Shown here in pieces: positions 44,111 to 52,217 of a stretch of DNA of 64,000 nt. Both the position numbers and the translations under genes were made by a program. Every line of letters begins with the position of its first letter. Within the stretch, counting starts at the first letter, position 1. This DNA is from JACDHG01 sp963811585 (GTDB taxonomy: Bacteria; Actinomycetota; Actinomycetes; Propionibacteriales; Nocardioidaceae): NCBI GenBank assembly GCA_963811585.1, contig CAWERR010000002.1, positions 124,001 to 188,000 on the forward strand, in the 5' to 3' direction. A model generated the notes under the pieces. That model worked only from the letters and a program-made list of their open reading frames with translations. It made no database searches and was not told the origin of the DNA.

Positions 44111-44862
44111 CCGCGGTGCTCACTCCCCCGCTTCCCGCGCTGGTCGTCGGCACCGTCAGCCACGTCCGCCGTACTCCCCTGCACCGCGCGTTCACGCACC
44201 GGCAGTTCCAGTGGCTGGTCGACCTCGACGCACTCCCGCGCCTCCGGTGGCCTGCGCGACTGCTGGCCCGGTTCGACCCGCACGACCATCTTGACCGGGG
44301 TCGGCTCGGGGGCGGCATCCGAGGGGACGTCGAGCGCTTCCTCGACGCCCGCGGCATCCGGATGGGCGCCGGCGACCGTGTCCTCATGCTGGCCAACGCC
44401 CGGGTGCTCGGCCACACCTTCGACCCGCTGTCGGTCTTCTGGTGCCTGGACGCTGTCGGCCGGGTAAAGGCCGTCGTCTTCGAGGTGCACAACACCCACG
44501 GCGAGCGGCACGCCTACCTGCTCGACGTCGATCCGGCTGGCCGGGCGAGCGTCGACAAGACCTTCTACGTCTCGCCGTTTAACGACGTGTCCGGGGGGTA
44601 CGACGTGCGCGTACACCTCGCACCCGACCAGGTAAGCGTCACCGTGGCGCTCAACCGCGACGGCGAGCGCGTGCTTACGGCGATCACCACCGGCACGCCT
44701 GTCCATGCCACGACCGGCGCCCTGGTCCGCACCACTGCGCATCATCTCTTCATGACGCACCGGGTAAGCCTGCTCATCCGCTGGCACGGGATCCAGCTGT
44801 GGCTGCGCGGCCTACCCATCCTTCGCCGACCAACCCGAGTGCCCGAGGAGGGCGTCCGATGA
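44107..44862 (+). CDS. DUF1365 family protein
   Basis: Protein of 251 residues. GTVSHVRRTPLHRAFTHRQF at the start, then LMLANARVLGHTFDPLSVFW, and VHNTHGERHAYLLD with VDKTFYVSPF are the conserved blocks of DUF1365. The biochemical role is not settled. It sits between an FAD oxidoreductase and a CFA-type methyltransferase, overlapping both by four bases, as in other bacteria where these genes act together on membrane fatty acids. Confidence 0.92.
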   Translation: MTAVLTPPLPALVVGTVSHVRRTPLHRAFTHRQFQWLVDLDALPRLRWPARLLARFDPHDHLDRGRLGGGIRGDVERFLDARGIRMGAGDRVLMLANARVLGHTFDPLSVFWCLDAVGRVKAVVFEVHNTHGERHAYLLDVDPAGRASVDKTFYVSPFNDVSGGYDVRVHLAPDQVSVTVALNRDGERVLTAITTGTPVHATTGALVRTTAHHLFMTHRVSLLIRWHGIQLWLRGLPILRRPTRVPEEGVR

Positions 44863-46151
44863 CAACCATGATCCAGCCGATCTGCCTGCGACAGCCCCTG
44901 CTTCGCCCGCTCTGCGTGCGCGCTGTCGTGGCGCGGAAGATCGTCGAGGCGGTCGCCCGACGGGTGCCCGTCGACGTACTCATGCCCGACGGGACGCTCC
45001 TGGGACGACCGGATGCCAGCAGTGGGTCAGGGGACCGGCCGGTGCTCGAGGTGGTCCGCCCGCAGGCGCTCTTCGAACGACTCGCCCACCACCCGAAGAT
45101 CGGGATAGGCGAGGCCTACATGGCAGGCGACTGGCGGGCCGCGCCCGGCACCGACCTCGCCGAGCTACTGCGGCCTTTCGCCGAGCAACTCACCACGATC
45201 GTGCCGCCGGCCCTCGCACGGCTACGCCGCGTCGTCGACCGCCGCATCCCGCACACTCAGCGCAACTCGATGACAGGGTCGCGCAAGAACATCCAGACGC
45301 ACTACGACCTCAGCAACGACATGTTCGCGGCGTTCCTCGACAAGACGTTGAGCTACAGCTCCGCGCTGTTCGACAACACGACGCCCTGGGCGGAGCAGAA
45401 CTTCGAGGAGGCGCAGCTGCGCAAGGTCAACGCGATTCTCGACCAGGCGCGGGTCGATGCGGGCTCCCGGGTGCTGGAGATCGGTACTGGTTGGGGCACG
45501 CTGGCGATCGAGGCAGCCCGCCGTGGGGCGCAGGTCACCACGCTCACCCTGTCGGCCGAGCAGGCCGCACTTGCGCAGGAGCGGGTCGATGCCGCCGGGC
45601 TCACTAACCGCGTCGAGATCCGGTTGCAGGACTACCGCGAGGCCGACGGCAGCTATGACGCGATCGTGAGCGTCGAGATGATCGAAGCGGTCGGCGAGGA
45701 GTACTGGCCGACCTACTTCTCCACGCTCGACGCCCGGCTCGCACCCGGCGGCACCGTGGCCATCCAGGCGATCTTGATGAGCCACGAGCGCTACCTGGCC
45801 ACCCGGAACTCCTACGGCTGGATCCAGAAGCACGTCTTCCCCGGCGGGCTGATCCCCTCGCGGCGCGCGATCGAGGACACGGCACAGCGGCATACGACGT
45901 TGCGGGTCAGCGAAGTGAACACCTTCGGGATGCACTACGCCGAGACGTTGCGCCGCTGGCGGCACACGTTCAACGAGCAGTGGTGGCGGGTCGAGGGACA
46001 TGGCTTCGACGAGGTCTTCCGCCGCCGATGGGAGTTCTACCTTGCCTACTGCGAGGCGGGCTTCGCATCCGGCTACCTGGACGTCGTGCAGATACGGCTC
46101 GAGCGTCCCATGCCCGCACAACTCGACACCGCACTGGGCGAAGCCGCATGA
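44859..46151 (+). CDS. cyclopropane-fatty-acyl-phospholipid synthase family methyltransferase
   Basis: Protein of 430 residues. IQTHYDLSNDMFAAFLD and LSYSSALFD precede the SAM-binding VLEIGTGWGTLAIEAARRG. SVEMIEAVGEEYW and IQKHVFPGGLIPS complete the CFA-synthase signature. The enzyme adds a methylene from SAM to unsaturated acyl chains in the membrane. In similar clusters the product may be a cyclopropane, methylated or furan-type fatty acid. The ATG at 44859 overlaps the DUF1365 stop; the longer frame from 44799 is not used. Confidence 0.9.
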   Translation: MTTMIQPICLRQPLLRPLCVRAVVARKIVEAVARRVPVDVLMPDGTLLGRPDASSGSGDRPVLEVVRPQALFERLAHHPKIGIGEAYMAGDWRAAPGTDLAELLRPFAEQLTTIVPPALARLRRVVDRRIPHTQRNSMTGSRKNIQTHYDLSNDMFAAFLDKTLSYSSALFDNTTPWAEQNFEEAQLRKVNAILDQARVDAGSRVLEIGTGWGTLAIEAARRGAQVTTLTLSAEQAALAQERVDAAGLTNRVEIRLQDYREADGSYDAIVSVEMIEAVGEEYWPTYFSTLDARLAPGGTVAIQAILMSHERYLATRNSYGWIQKHVFPGGLIPSRRAIEDTAQRHTTLRVSEVNTFGMHYAETLRRWRHTFNEQWWRVEGHGFDEVFRRRWEFYLAYCEAGFASGYLDVVQIRLERPMPAQLDTALGEAA

Positions 46152-46911
46152 CCGCGGCTAACCAGGAGCCGCCTATCCGCGGCCGCCGGTACTGGCTCGT
46201 CGGCGCCTCGAGCGGTATCGGCGCCGCACTCGCGACCGAGCTGGTACGTCGCGGCGCGCACGTCGCGATCAGCGCCCGGCGGGCGGAAGACCTCGACGCC
46301 GTGTCGGGCGGGATGATGCCGTCGTGCCGCTGGACGCCACCGACCGGGACGCCGTACGCCGCGCTGCCGCCGAGGTAACCGAGTCGCTCGGCGGTCTCGA
46401 TGTCGCGGTGTGGTGCGCGGGCTACTGGAAGCAGTTCGACGCCGCCCAGTGGGACCCGGAAGTGTTCGCGCGACATGTCGAGGTCAACCTGCTCGGGCTG
46501 AACAACTTCCTCGCCGCGGTGCTCCCGACGATGGCCGCGGGTGGGCGCGGCCACGTCGTAGGGATCGCGTCGGTTGCGGGATACCGCGGGATCGCTGGGG
46601 CCGAGGCTTACGGCGCGACCAAGGCCGCGCAGATCAACCTGCTCGAGGCACTGCGAGCCTCGCTCGGCCCGCGCGGCGTGCGCGTGACCACGGTCTGCCC
46701 AGGGTTCGTGAGGACAGAGATGACCTCGGCGAACCGGTTCCCGATGCCATTCATGGTCGAGGCGGACGAGGCGGCCCGAGCCATCGCCGACGGGATCGAG
46801 CGACGACGTACCGAGATCGTGTTCCCGCTGCGGATGGCAGCGCTGATGAAGGCAGCCCGGTTGGTCCCAGTGGGTCTGTGGGCGGCAATGTCAGGCCGCG
46901 CCGCGAGATAG
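46148..46911 (+). pseudogene. SDR oxidoreductase, frameshifted
   Basis: The ATG at 46148 overlaps the methyltransferase stop and begins GRRYWLVGASSGIGAALATELVRRG, a good SDR N-terminus, then runs to LDAV near 46308. After that the matching sequence lies in another frame: GRDDAVVPLDATDRDAV, CAGYWKQF, then AYGATKAAQINLLEAL with the YxxxK site, ending at 46911. A loss of one base around 46300-46318 would explain it. Repaired length would be about 254 residues. It may be a real inactivation or a sequencing error; the downstream part alone could start at 46324. Confidence 0.8.
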
Positions 46912-46925
46912 AGCGCGGCGGATCG

Positions 46926-47468
46926 TCAGGCCCGTACCCACACAAGACTTGACCACAGGACGATGCCGACAGACCCAGCGATCACCACGACCAAGTACCT
47001 GGCCCGAAGGCGCTTCAAAACCTTGTCGTTCTCGTTCTTGTTATCGGCGCAAGCAAGCGCCAGGTCCCTCAAGAGGCTGGCCTCGGTCGGACCGGGGACC
47101 TGCCGTTCGATCATCGACTCAGTGATGGCCTTGGCGTCGGCTCGATATCCCCACGAAATGCGTCTCGACATCAGCAGGCAGGTGAACAGAATGGCGACCA
47201 GCGTTGCCACACTCGCCGCGACAGCCAACGAATAGAAGAGCCGGTCCTTGTCAGCGTCCCTGACAGCACGCAATCCAGCGCCAACGAGGAAAGCCGTCCC
47301 GACACCGACAAACGCCAGGAACTGAACGGCACGACCACGCATGTTCTCCAGTTCCGCCGTCTGGTCGTCCAGAGCACGCCGACCCTCTTCGTAGGCGACT
47401 CGATAGAGGGCAGCGTTTTCTTGATTCGGACGAACTTTTTGCCGCTGCTCGGGGTTGGACTCAGTCAT
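46926..47468 (-). CDS. SLATT-like three-helix membrane protein
   Basis: Protein of 180 residues. A charged helical N-terminus (YEEGRRALDDQTAELENMRGRA) precedes two close hydrophobic helices (VQFLAFVGVGTAFLVGAG and LFYSLAVAASVATLVAILFTCLLM). A soluble helical region and a final helix (YLVVVIAGSVGIVLWSSLVW) follow. This topology resembles SLATT-type membrane proteins, some of which are effectors in nucleotide-triggered defence. No cyclase or other partner is next to it, so no function is assigned. Confidence 0.68.
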   Translation of the reverse strand: MTESNPEQRQKVRPNQENAALYRVAYEEGRRALDDQTAELENMRGRAVQFLAFVGVGTAFLVGAGLRAVRDADKDRLFYSLAVAASVATLVAILFTCLLMSRRISWGYRADAKAITESMIERQVPGPTEASLLRDLALACADNKNENDKVLKRLRARYLVVVIAGSVGIVLWSSLVWVRA

Positions 47469-47561
47469 TGGTTAGCCTCACTTGCCGGCGAAGGCGCTTG
47501 GTGCAGGTATGCAGGTACGACGGGACTCCTGGGGCGCGGTGACAGCAGACTAGACGTTTTC

Positions 47562-49202
47562 TTACCTCCGTGCCCGGGGCAGGATCAGCAGGGCGTCACC
47601 GACGGGCCGCTCACCCGTCGCATCGGAGGGCTGGTTGATGACCTGTCCGTCGACCACCATCGTGGTCGATCCACCCCCGTCAAGGTTGAGCGCATCGCGC
47701 ATCCCAAGCGCGCGGGCCACGGCACCGGTCTCGACGATGGTCAGGCCGAGGCTCGCCGTGCTGCGGCCGTCCGCAGTCGCCAGGATGATGCGCCCTGCGG
47801 AGTCGACCCCGGCGAAGGTGCGCGGGTTCCGCTTCGCGCTGAAGCCGTAGTAGAAGCTCGGATCGGTCGGGCGCACGAACCCGTCGGCTCTCGGGGTTAC
47901 GTGCAAGCGGCCGTCGCGGACAAGCTCCGGTCCGCCGTTGACAATCGACGTACGTGACAGGTTCCCGACACCCTTGTGGTGCTGGCCGCCCAGCGTCGCG
48001 GAGATCTTCAACCGCTGACCGACAACGGCAGCCGCCCTGAGGTCGTCGACCAGGGTCCCGGTGGCCTGGACAGCCCGATGACCGGATGGCAACGGCCCGC
48101 CACGCGGCGATCGCAGCGACACCACCCTGTCGTGCCGGTTGACGACAGCCTCCAAGCCCGGCCCGGACGGGGTGCTCTGCCCGAACTCGGGATTGAAGGC
48201 GATCAGCTCGTCGGTGTCCGTGCATGTGAAGTCATGCAGCGGCCTCGAGGTGGGTACGTCGTCGGCCGTGCCTCCGCAGTTGCGGATGAGCCCCGGCACC
48301 CTGTTGATCCCATCCAGCTGCAGCCGCGTGTGGCGGTGACCCTCGACCGTCCCGATCCAGCGCAGACGCTCAACCTGCGGGTGCGACGCGTCGGCACGAA
48401 GCAACAAGGCGGGTCGGCTGCCCACCGTCTCACTCAGCAGCTCGCCCTCGTAGACCCCAACACCTGCTGGGTCCCCAGGTGCACCGGCAGCAGGGTCGAG
48501 GACGAAGTAGCCCGCGTTGACGGCTGCGGTCGCTCCTCGGCTCTCGCTCAGCACGCTGGTGGTCTCGCGGTCTGCGATGTCGGGGCCGTATGACGCCACA
48601 AGGCCGCCACGGAACTTGCCCGGATCGATCGTGAGGACACTCAGCCGCCAGGGTCCGCGGTCGCTCTGTGACCCGTCCCAACCGGTGAACCTGCTCGCAC
48701 CGGCGAACCCTGCAGCGACCATCTCCGCGAGCACGGCGTCAGCGGCTGCTTGGGTGCTGAACCTTCCGACCCGCACCCGCCAGCCGAGGGTGCCGCCAGC
48801 GAAGTCGGCCGTCGACGGAGTCACGACCCTCTCGACACGCGGACTGAAACCTTCCTCACGCAGCCGGTCGGCAAGCTCCTCGGCACTCGCCCGGTCAGAC
48901 AATGCCGTCGGCGGCGCATCCGGGTCAGGCGACGTGTCACCGGCCGGGATGTTCGTCTCGACTGTCCACACATGGGACGGGTCGGCTGTGCCCCGGACGA
49001 TCGTGGTCAGCGTGACGCCGGGCTGCAACGTCTCCGTCGTACGCACTTCGTCGAGGCCTGCGGGGCCCAAAGGAAGGGAGCCCGCCGCCGCGTTTGAGAG
49101 CGCGACCGGAGCGGGGACGTGATGTACCTGCGCCGTGACCGTGAGCGGGGTGGCAACTAGGGCGAGGGCGGTGATCGAGATGGCAAGGTGCGATTTCATC
49201 AT
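47562..49202 (-). CDS. secreted SPOR-domain/phosphodiester glycosidase (NAGPA-like) protein
   Basis: Protein of 546 residues with a signal peptide (HLAISITALALVATPLTVTA). Residues about 105-170 form a SPOR-like peptidoglycan-binding repeat (ELADRLREEGFSPRVERV, GWRVRVGRFSTQAAADAV). The C-terminal half is a phosphodiester glycosidase/NAGPA domain: ATAAVNAGYF and the ending ALNLDGGGSTTMVVDGQ with its DGGGS motif. It probably acts on wall-linked phosphodiester sugars. It stands alone with envelope genes downstream on the other strand. Confidence 0.82.
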   Translation of the reverse strand: MMKSHLAISITALALVATPLTVTAQVHHVPAPVALSNAAAGSLPLGPAGLDEVRTTETLQPGVTLTTIVRGTADPSHVWTVETNIPAGDTSPDPDAPPTALSDRASAEELADRLREEGFSPRVERVVTPSTADFAGGTLGWRVRVGRFSTQAAADAVLAEMVAAGFAGASRFTGWDGSQSDRGPWRLSVLTIDPGKFRGGLVASYGPDIADRETTSVLSESRGATAAVNAGYFVLDPAAGAPGDPAGVGVYEGELLSETVGSRPALLLRADASHPQVERLRWIGTVEGHRHTRLQLDGINRVPGLIRNCGGTADDVPTSRPLHDFTCTDTDELIAFNPEFGQSTPSGPGLEAVVNRHDRVVSLRSPRGGPLPSGHRAVQATGTLVDDLRAAAVVGQRLKISATLGGQHHKGVGNLSRTSIVNGGPELVRDGRLHVTPRADGFVRPTDPSFYYGFSAKRNPRTFAGVDSAGRIILATADGRSTASLGLTIVETGAVARALGMRDALNLDGGGSTTMVVDGQVINQPSDATGERPVGDALLILPRARR

Positions 49203-49245
49203 CGATTCATCCTGGCACCGGAAGAGCCGCGGCGCTCGTCGACGT

Positions 49246-49317
49246 TGATCGAGCTCTGGGTCTCGACAAGCTCGACGGCGGGCGTACCGTCGGTGGTCGA
49301 GCTTGGTCGACGTGACC
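49246..49317. repeat. two REP-like palindrome copies
   Basis: TTGATCGAGCTC and GTCTCGACAAGCTCGAC (49246-49275) form one copy. A second, GGTCGAGCTTGGTCGACGTGACC, lies at 49295-49317. They occupy the 149-bp gap between the divergent NAGPA-like and M15 genes. Confidence 0.65.
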
Positions 49318-49351
49318 GGCGGGCTACCTTCGTACGGGTAGCGTCGTTATT

Positions 49352-50185
49352 GTGCCTCGTCAGGTTGCCGATGCAGTCGGTGCTGCCATCGCGATGGTGC
49401 TGCTCGCCGTCATCGCTGGCTGTACCGCACCAGCTGACGAGGTGACACGAAATGCAGCCACCGCAGGCACGACGACCAGCAACGCGGCCGCTCCCACGTC
49501 GAAATCGCCGGGGCAGTCCTCATCGCCACCCTCCACCGAGCCAAGCACGGTCAAGGGAACTCCCCCCACCGTGCCCACCAGGGTGGAGGAGACGCTGCCC
49601 GCGTTCTCCGCTTCCGTGCAGCGCATCAGCCCGGAGCTCCGGGCCCGCATGGCCACCTCCCTCCACCCCGGCTGCCCGGTGGGCACACGAGACCTTCGCT
49701 ACCTGCGGATGACTCATGTCGGGTTCACCGGATCCGCTGTCAGTGGGGAGATGATCGTCAATGCGAGCCAAGCCAGCGCGGTGGTCGACGTGTTCCGACG
49801 CCTGTACGCCGCTCGCTGGCCGATCTACCAGATGCGGCTCGTTGACGACTACCAAGGCAACGACGACCTGTCCCTGGCCGCGAACAACACCTCTGGCTTC
49901 AACTGCCGCCGGGTCGACGGCACACAACGGTGGTCCACCCACGCCTATGGCCATGCGATCGACATCAACCCGATCCAGAACCCGTACATCATCGGAGGCT
50001 CCGTGTCGCCGGAGGAGGGCCGGCGCTACGTGCAGGTTGAGCGCTCAGCCGACGTACCCCAGCGCCGCGGCGTGATCGGCGCGGGTGATGTGGTCGTCGC
50101 CGCGTTCGAGAGGATCGGCTGGGATTGGGGCGGTGACTGGGTCAACACCAAGGACTACCAGCACTTCTACTTGGCCGGCGACTAG
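49352..50185 (+). CDS. M15-family peptidase lipoprotein (VanY-like)
   Basis: Protein of 277 residues. A lipobox (LLAVIAGC) at about residue 24 predicts a membrane-anchored lipoprotein, followed by a long Thr/Ser/Pro-rich spacer. The C-terminal domain has STHAYGHAIDINP, the SxHxxGxAxD zinc motif of M15 peptidases, and a later GGDWVNTKDYQHFYL with the third ligand. It should cleave D-Ala-containing or peptidoglycan stem peptides outside the cell. The GTG start at 49352 places the lipobox correctly. Confidence 0.88.
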   Translation: MPRQVADAVGAAIAMVLLAVIAGCTAPADEVTRNAATAGTTTSNAAAPTSKSPGQSSSPPSTEPSTVKGTPPTVPTRVEETLPAFSASVQRISPELRARMATSLHPGCPVGTRDLRYLRMTHVGFTGSAVSGEMIVNASQASAVVDVFRRLYAARWPIYQMRLVDDYQGNDDLSLAANNTSGFNCRRVDGTQRWSTHAYGHAIDINPIQNPYIIGGSVSPEEGRRYVQVERSADVPQRRGVIGAGDVVVAAFERIGWDWGGDWVNTKDYQHFYLAGD

Positions 50186-50206
50186 CACTACCGACGCGTT
50201 CCGGTC

Positions 50207-51310
50207 TCAGGGCGGCGGGGCAGCGGCCAACGACGTGCACTTGCGAAGCTGCCGCCAGTCGGCCAGCGCGTTGGTGTGTTGGCTGCCGGCCACGAGATGC
50301 GGTTGCCCGTCGGAGCGGATGTGCGCCGGCATGAAGGAGTCAGCGACCACCTCACCGTCGCGGATGGTCAACTGCAAGATGCCAGTGCTCACAGAGTTTT
50401 GGTTGTACCAGACGAAGTTGCCGAGACCGTAGGCGATATAGGTGTCGTCGAGCCAGCCGGTTCCCTGGAGGGCATGTGCGTGACTGCCAAGGACGATGTC
50501 AGCGCCCGCACTGGAGAGCGCCTGCGCAAACGCCAGCTGCGTCCGACCGGGACACGGTTGATACTCCGTCCCCCAGTGGAGGTAGACAACGACGACGTCG
50601 GTCTGCTCGGCAGCCCTGCGTACTGCCTGAAGGAGTTGCGGACTCGGGGTCAACGCCACCGCCACTCCCGGCTCGTCGGCTGTGGCCGCCCAGGCGGCTG
50701 CGGTGCGGTCTCTGATCGTCGTTGCGGCAAGGGCGGCAATCGTGGTGCCACGGATCGAGACGATGTGCGGCCGGAACGCGGCGCTGGCGTCTTCGCCGAT
50801 GCCAACCACAGGGACAGGGCTGCGACGTACGGCGGCCAACGTGTCGCGCAGACCGACAGCTCCGTAGTCCGCGGCGTGGTTGTTGGCGAGGCTCACCACG
50901 TCAATGCCCATGGCGTCGAGCACATCGAACGCCTTCGCCGACGTACGGAAGGTGTATTGCTTGGGTTCGGGCTGGCCGCGACGAGTGATCGCGGTCTCGA
51001 GGTTGAGCATCATCAGGTCCGGTTGTCTCAGCGCACCCGTGATGGTCGGCCCCAGCGCAGTTCGCGGGTGACGCAACAGGGCGGCGAGGTGACGCTCGAA
51101 GTGCACGTCGCCGGCGAAGCCCAAGGTGACGACTCCAGGTGCGGATCCTTCGGTGGTCGAGGCGCCGGTGGTCTGGCCGGAGTCTGATGACGCGGTGTCA
51201 GGGTCGTCGGCGGTGGTCGGGCTCGACGTGGTTGCGCCGTCGCAAGCTGCCAGCCCGGCGGCCACGACAACCACGAGCATCCAAGACCTGAGTACGGTGC
51301 TCCTCCCCAT
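50207..51310 (-). CDS. CapA-family lipoprotein (poly-gamma-glutamate/metallophosphatase-like)
   Basis: Protein of 367 residues with a lipobox (VVVVAAGLAAC). The CapA fold begins VVTLGFAGDVHFE and continues through LMMLNLETAIT, DVVSLANNHAADYG, VVVYLHWGTEYQP and DIVLGSHAHALQG, the metal-binding blocks of the family. CapA proteins take part in capsule or polyglutamate production and related envelope work. It is convergent with the M15 peptidase gene; no capBC genes are nearby, so capsule synthesis is not implied. Confidence 0.87.
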   Translation of the reverse strand: MGRSTVLRSWMLVVVVAAGLAACDGATTSSPTTADDPDTASSDSGQTTGASTTEGSAPGVVTLGFAGDVHFERHLAALLRHPRTALGPTITGALRQPDLMMLNLETAITRRGQPEPKQYTFRTSAKAFDVLDAMGIDVVSLANNHAADYGAVGLRDTLAAVRRSPVPVVGIGEDASAAFRPHIVSIRGTTIAALAATTIRDRTAAAWAATADEPGVAVALTPSPQLLQAVRRAAEQTDVVVVYLHWGTEYQPCPGRTQLAFAQALSSAGADIVLGSHAHALQGTGWLDDTYIAYGLGNFVWYNQNSVSTGILQLTIRDGEVVADSFMPAHIRSDGQPHLVAGSQHTNALADWRQLRKCTSLAAAPPP

Positions 51311-51408
51311 CAGTTTACCGTAGCCGGGGTCAGGGAGAGACGGACAGCAGAGCGCGGCTGGCGCTACGGTCAGTGCATGGCAGTGTTCGTCAGCCGCCCC
51401 TGCTCGAC

Positions 51409-52092
51409 ATGAGCGCCGAGACGGTGCAGGACGTCATCGCACGCCTGCGCCTCATCGACCAAGAGCTTCCGTCGGGTGATGGGGCGGCGGTGTTCAACCG
51501 CATGTACCTCACCGTGACCGAGGAGGTCGCCGCCGGGCTCGAGGGGGCCCAGATCTTCAGCGACCCCGTGTTTATGGAGCGGCTCGACGTGAGGTTCGCG
51601 TCCTTATGGATCGAGGCGTACGACGCATCCGGCACTGTCGTGCCGAAAGCCTGGGCGGCACTTTTCGAGTCTCGCCAGGACCACGCGCTGCTCCCGATCC
51701 AGTTCGCCATCGCCGGCATGAACTCCCACATCTCACACGATCTGCCGGTTGCCGTCATCGCAACCTGCAATGAGCTCGACGCGTCTCCCGACGACGCCGG
51801 GATCCGGGAAGACTTCGAGGCGGTCAACGACCTGCTCGCTGCCTGCGAGTCCAAAATTCGCCGGTCTTTCCTCACCGAGATCGGCAAGGCGGCCGACGAG
51901 CGCGTCGGCCCGGTGGTCCACCTCATCAGCTCGTGGAAGATCGACAAGGCGCGTGACGTCGCGTGGGTGAACGTCGAGGCGCTGTGGGCGATGCGTGGCA
52001 TCGGCTCACTGGCCGACCGCTACCAGGCGGCGCTGGCCCGCACGGTCGGCATGGGATCTCGGTATCTGCTGACTCCTACCTTGCTTACGTGA
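51409..52092 (+). CDS. DUF5995 family protein
   Basis: Protein of 227 residues from the ATG at 51409; a GTG at 51373 is possible but lacks a ribosome site. The pattern LRLIDQELPSGDGAAVFNRMYLTVTEEV, then SLWIEAYDA and HALLPIQFAIAGMNSHISHDLPVAVI, matches DUF5995. The conserved His and Asp residues in NSHISHDL suggest a metal or active site, but no activity is known. Stands alone. Confidence 0.8.
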   Translation: MSAETVQDVIARLRLIDQELPSGDGAAVFNRMYLTVTEEVAAGLEGAQIFSDPVFMERLDVRFASLWIEAYDASGTVVPKAWAALFESRQDHALLPIQFAIAGMNSHISHDLPVAVIATCNELDASPDDAGIREDFEAVNDLLAACESKIRRSFLTEIGKAADERVGPVVHLISSWKIDKARDVAWVNVEALWAMRGIGSLADRYQAALARTVGMGSRYLLTPTLLT

Positions 52093-52217
52093 CCGGGTAG
52101 CAGCGAACGCCCGTGAGTCCATAGGCGACTAGCCCGATCGGTCAGAAGTTGTCACCTAATGGGTCGATTCTGCTCGAAGCGTGACTCGGTGGCCAGGCTG
52201 ACCGGCACCCTTCTTCC

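Noticed and set aside
46324..46911. Downstream SDR half as an independent gene
   Set aside because: It lacks the nucleotide-binding N-terminus, which lies directly upstream in another frame; treated as one frameshifted gene.
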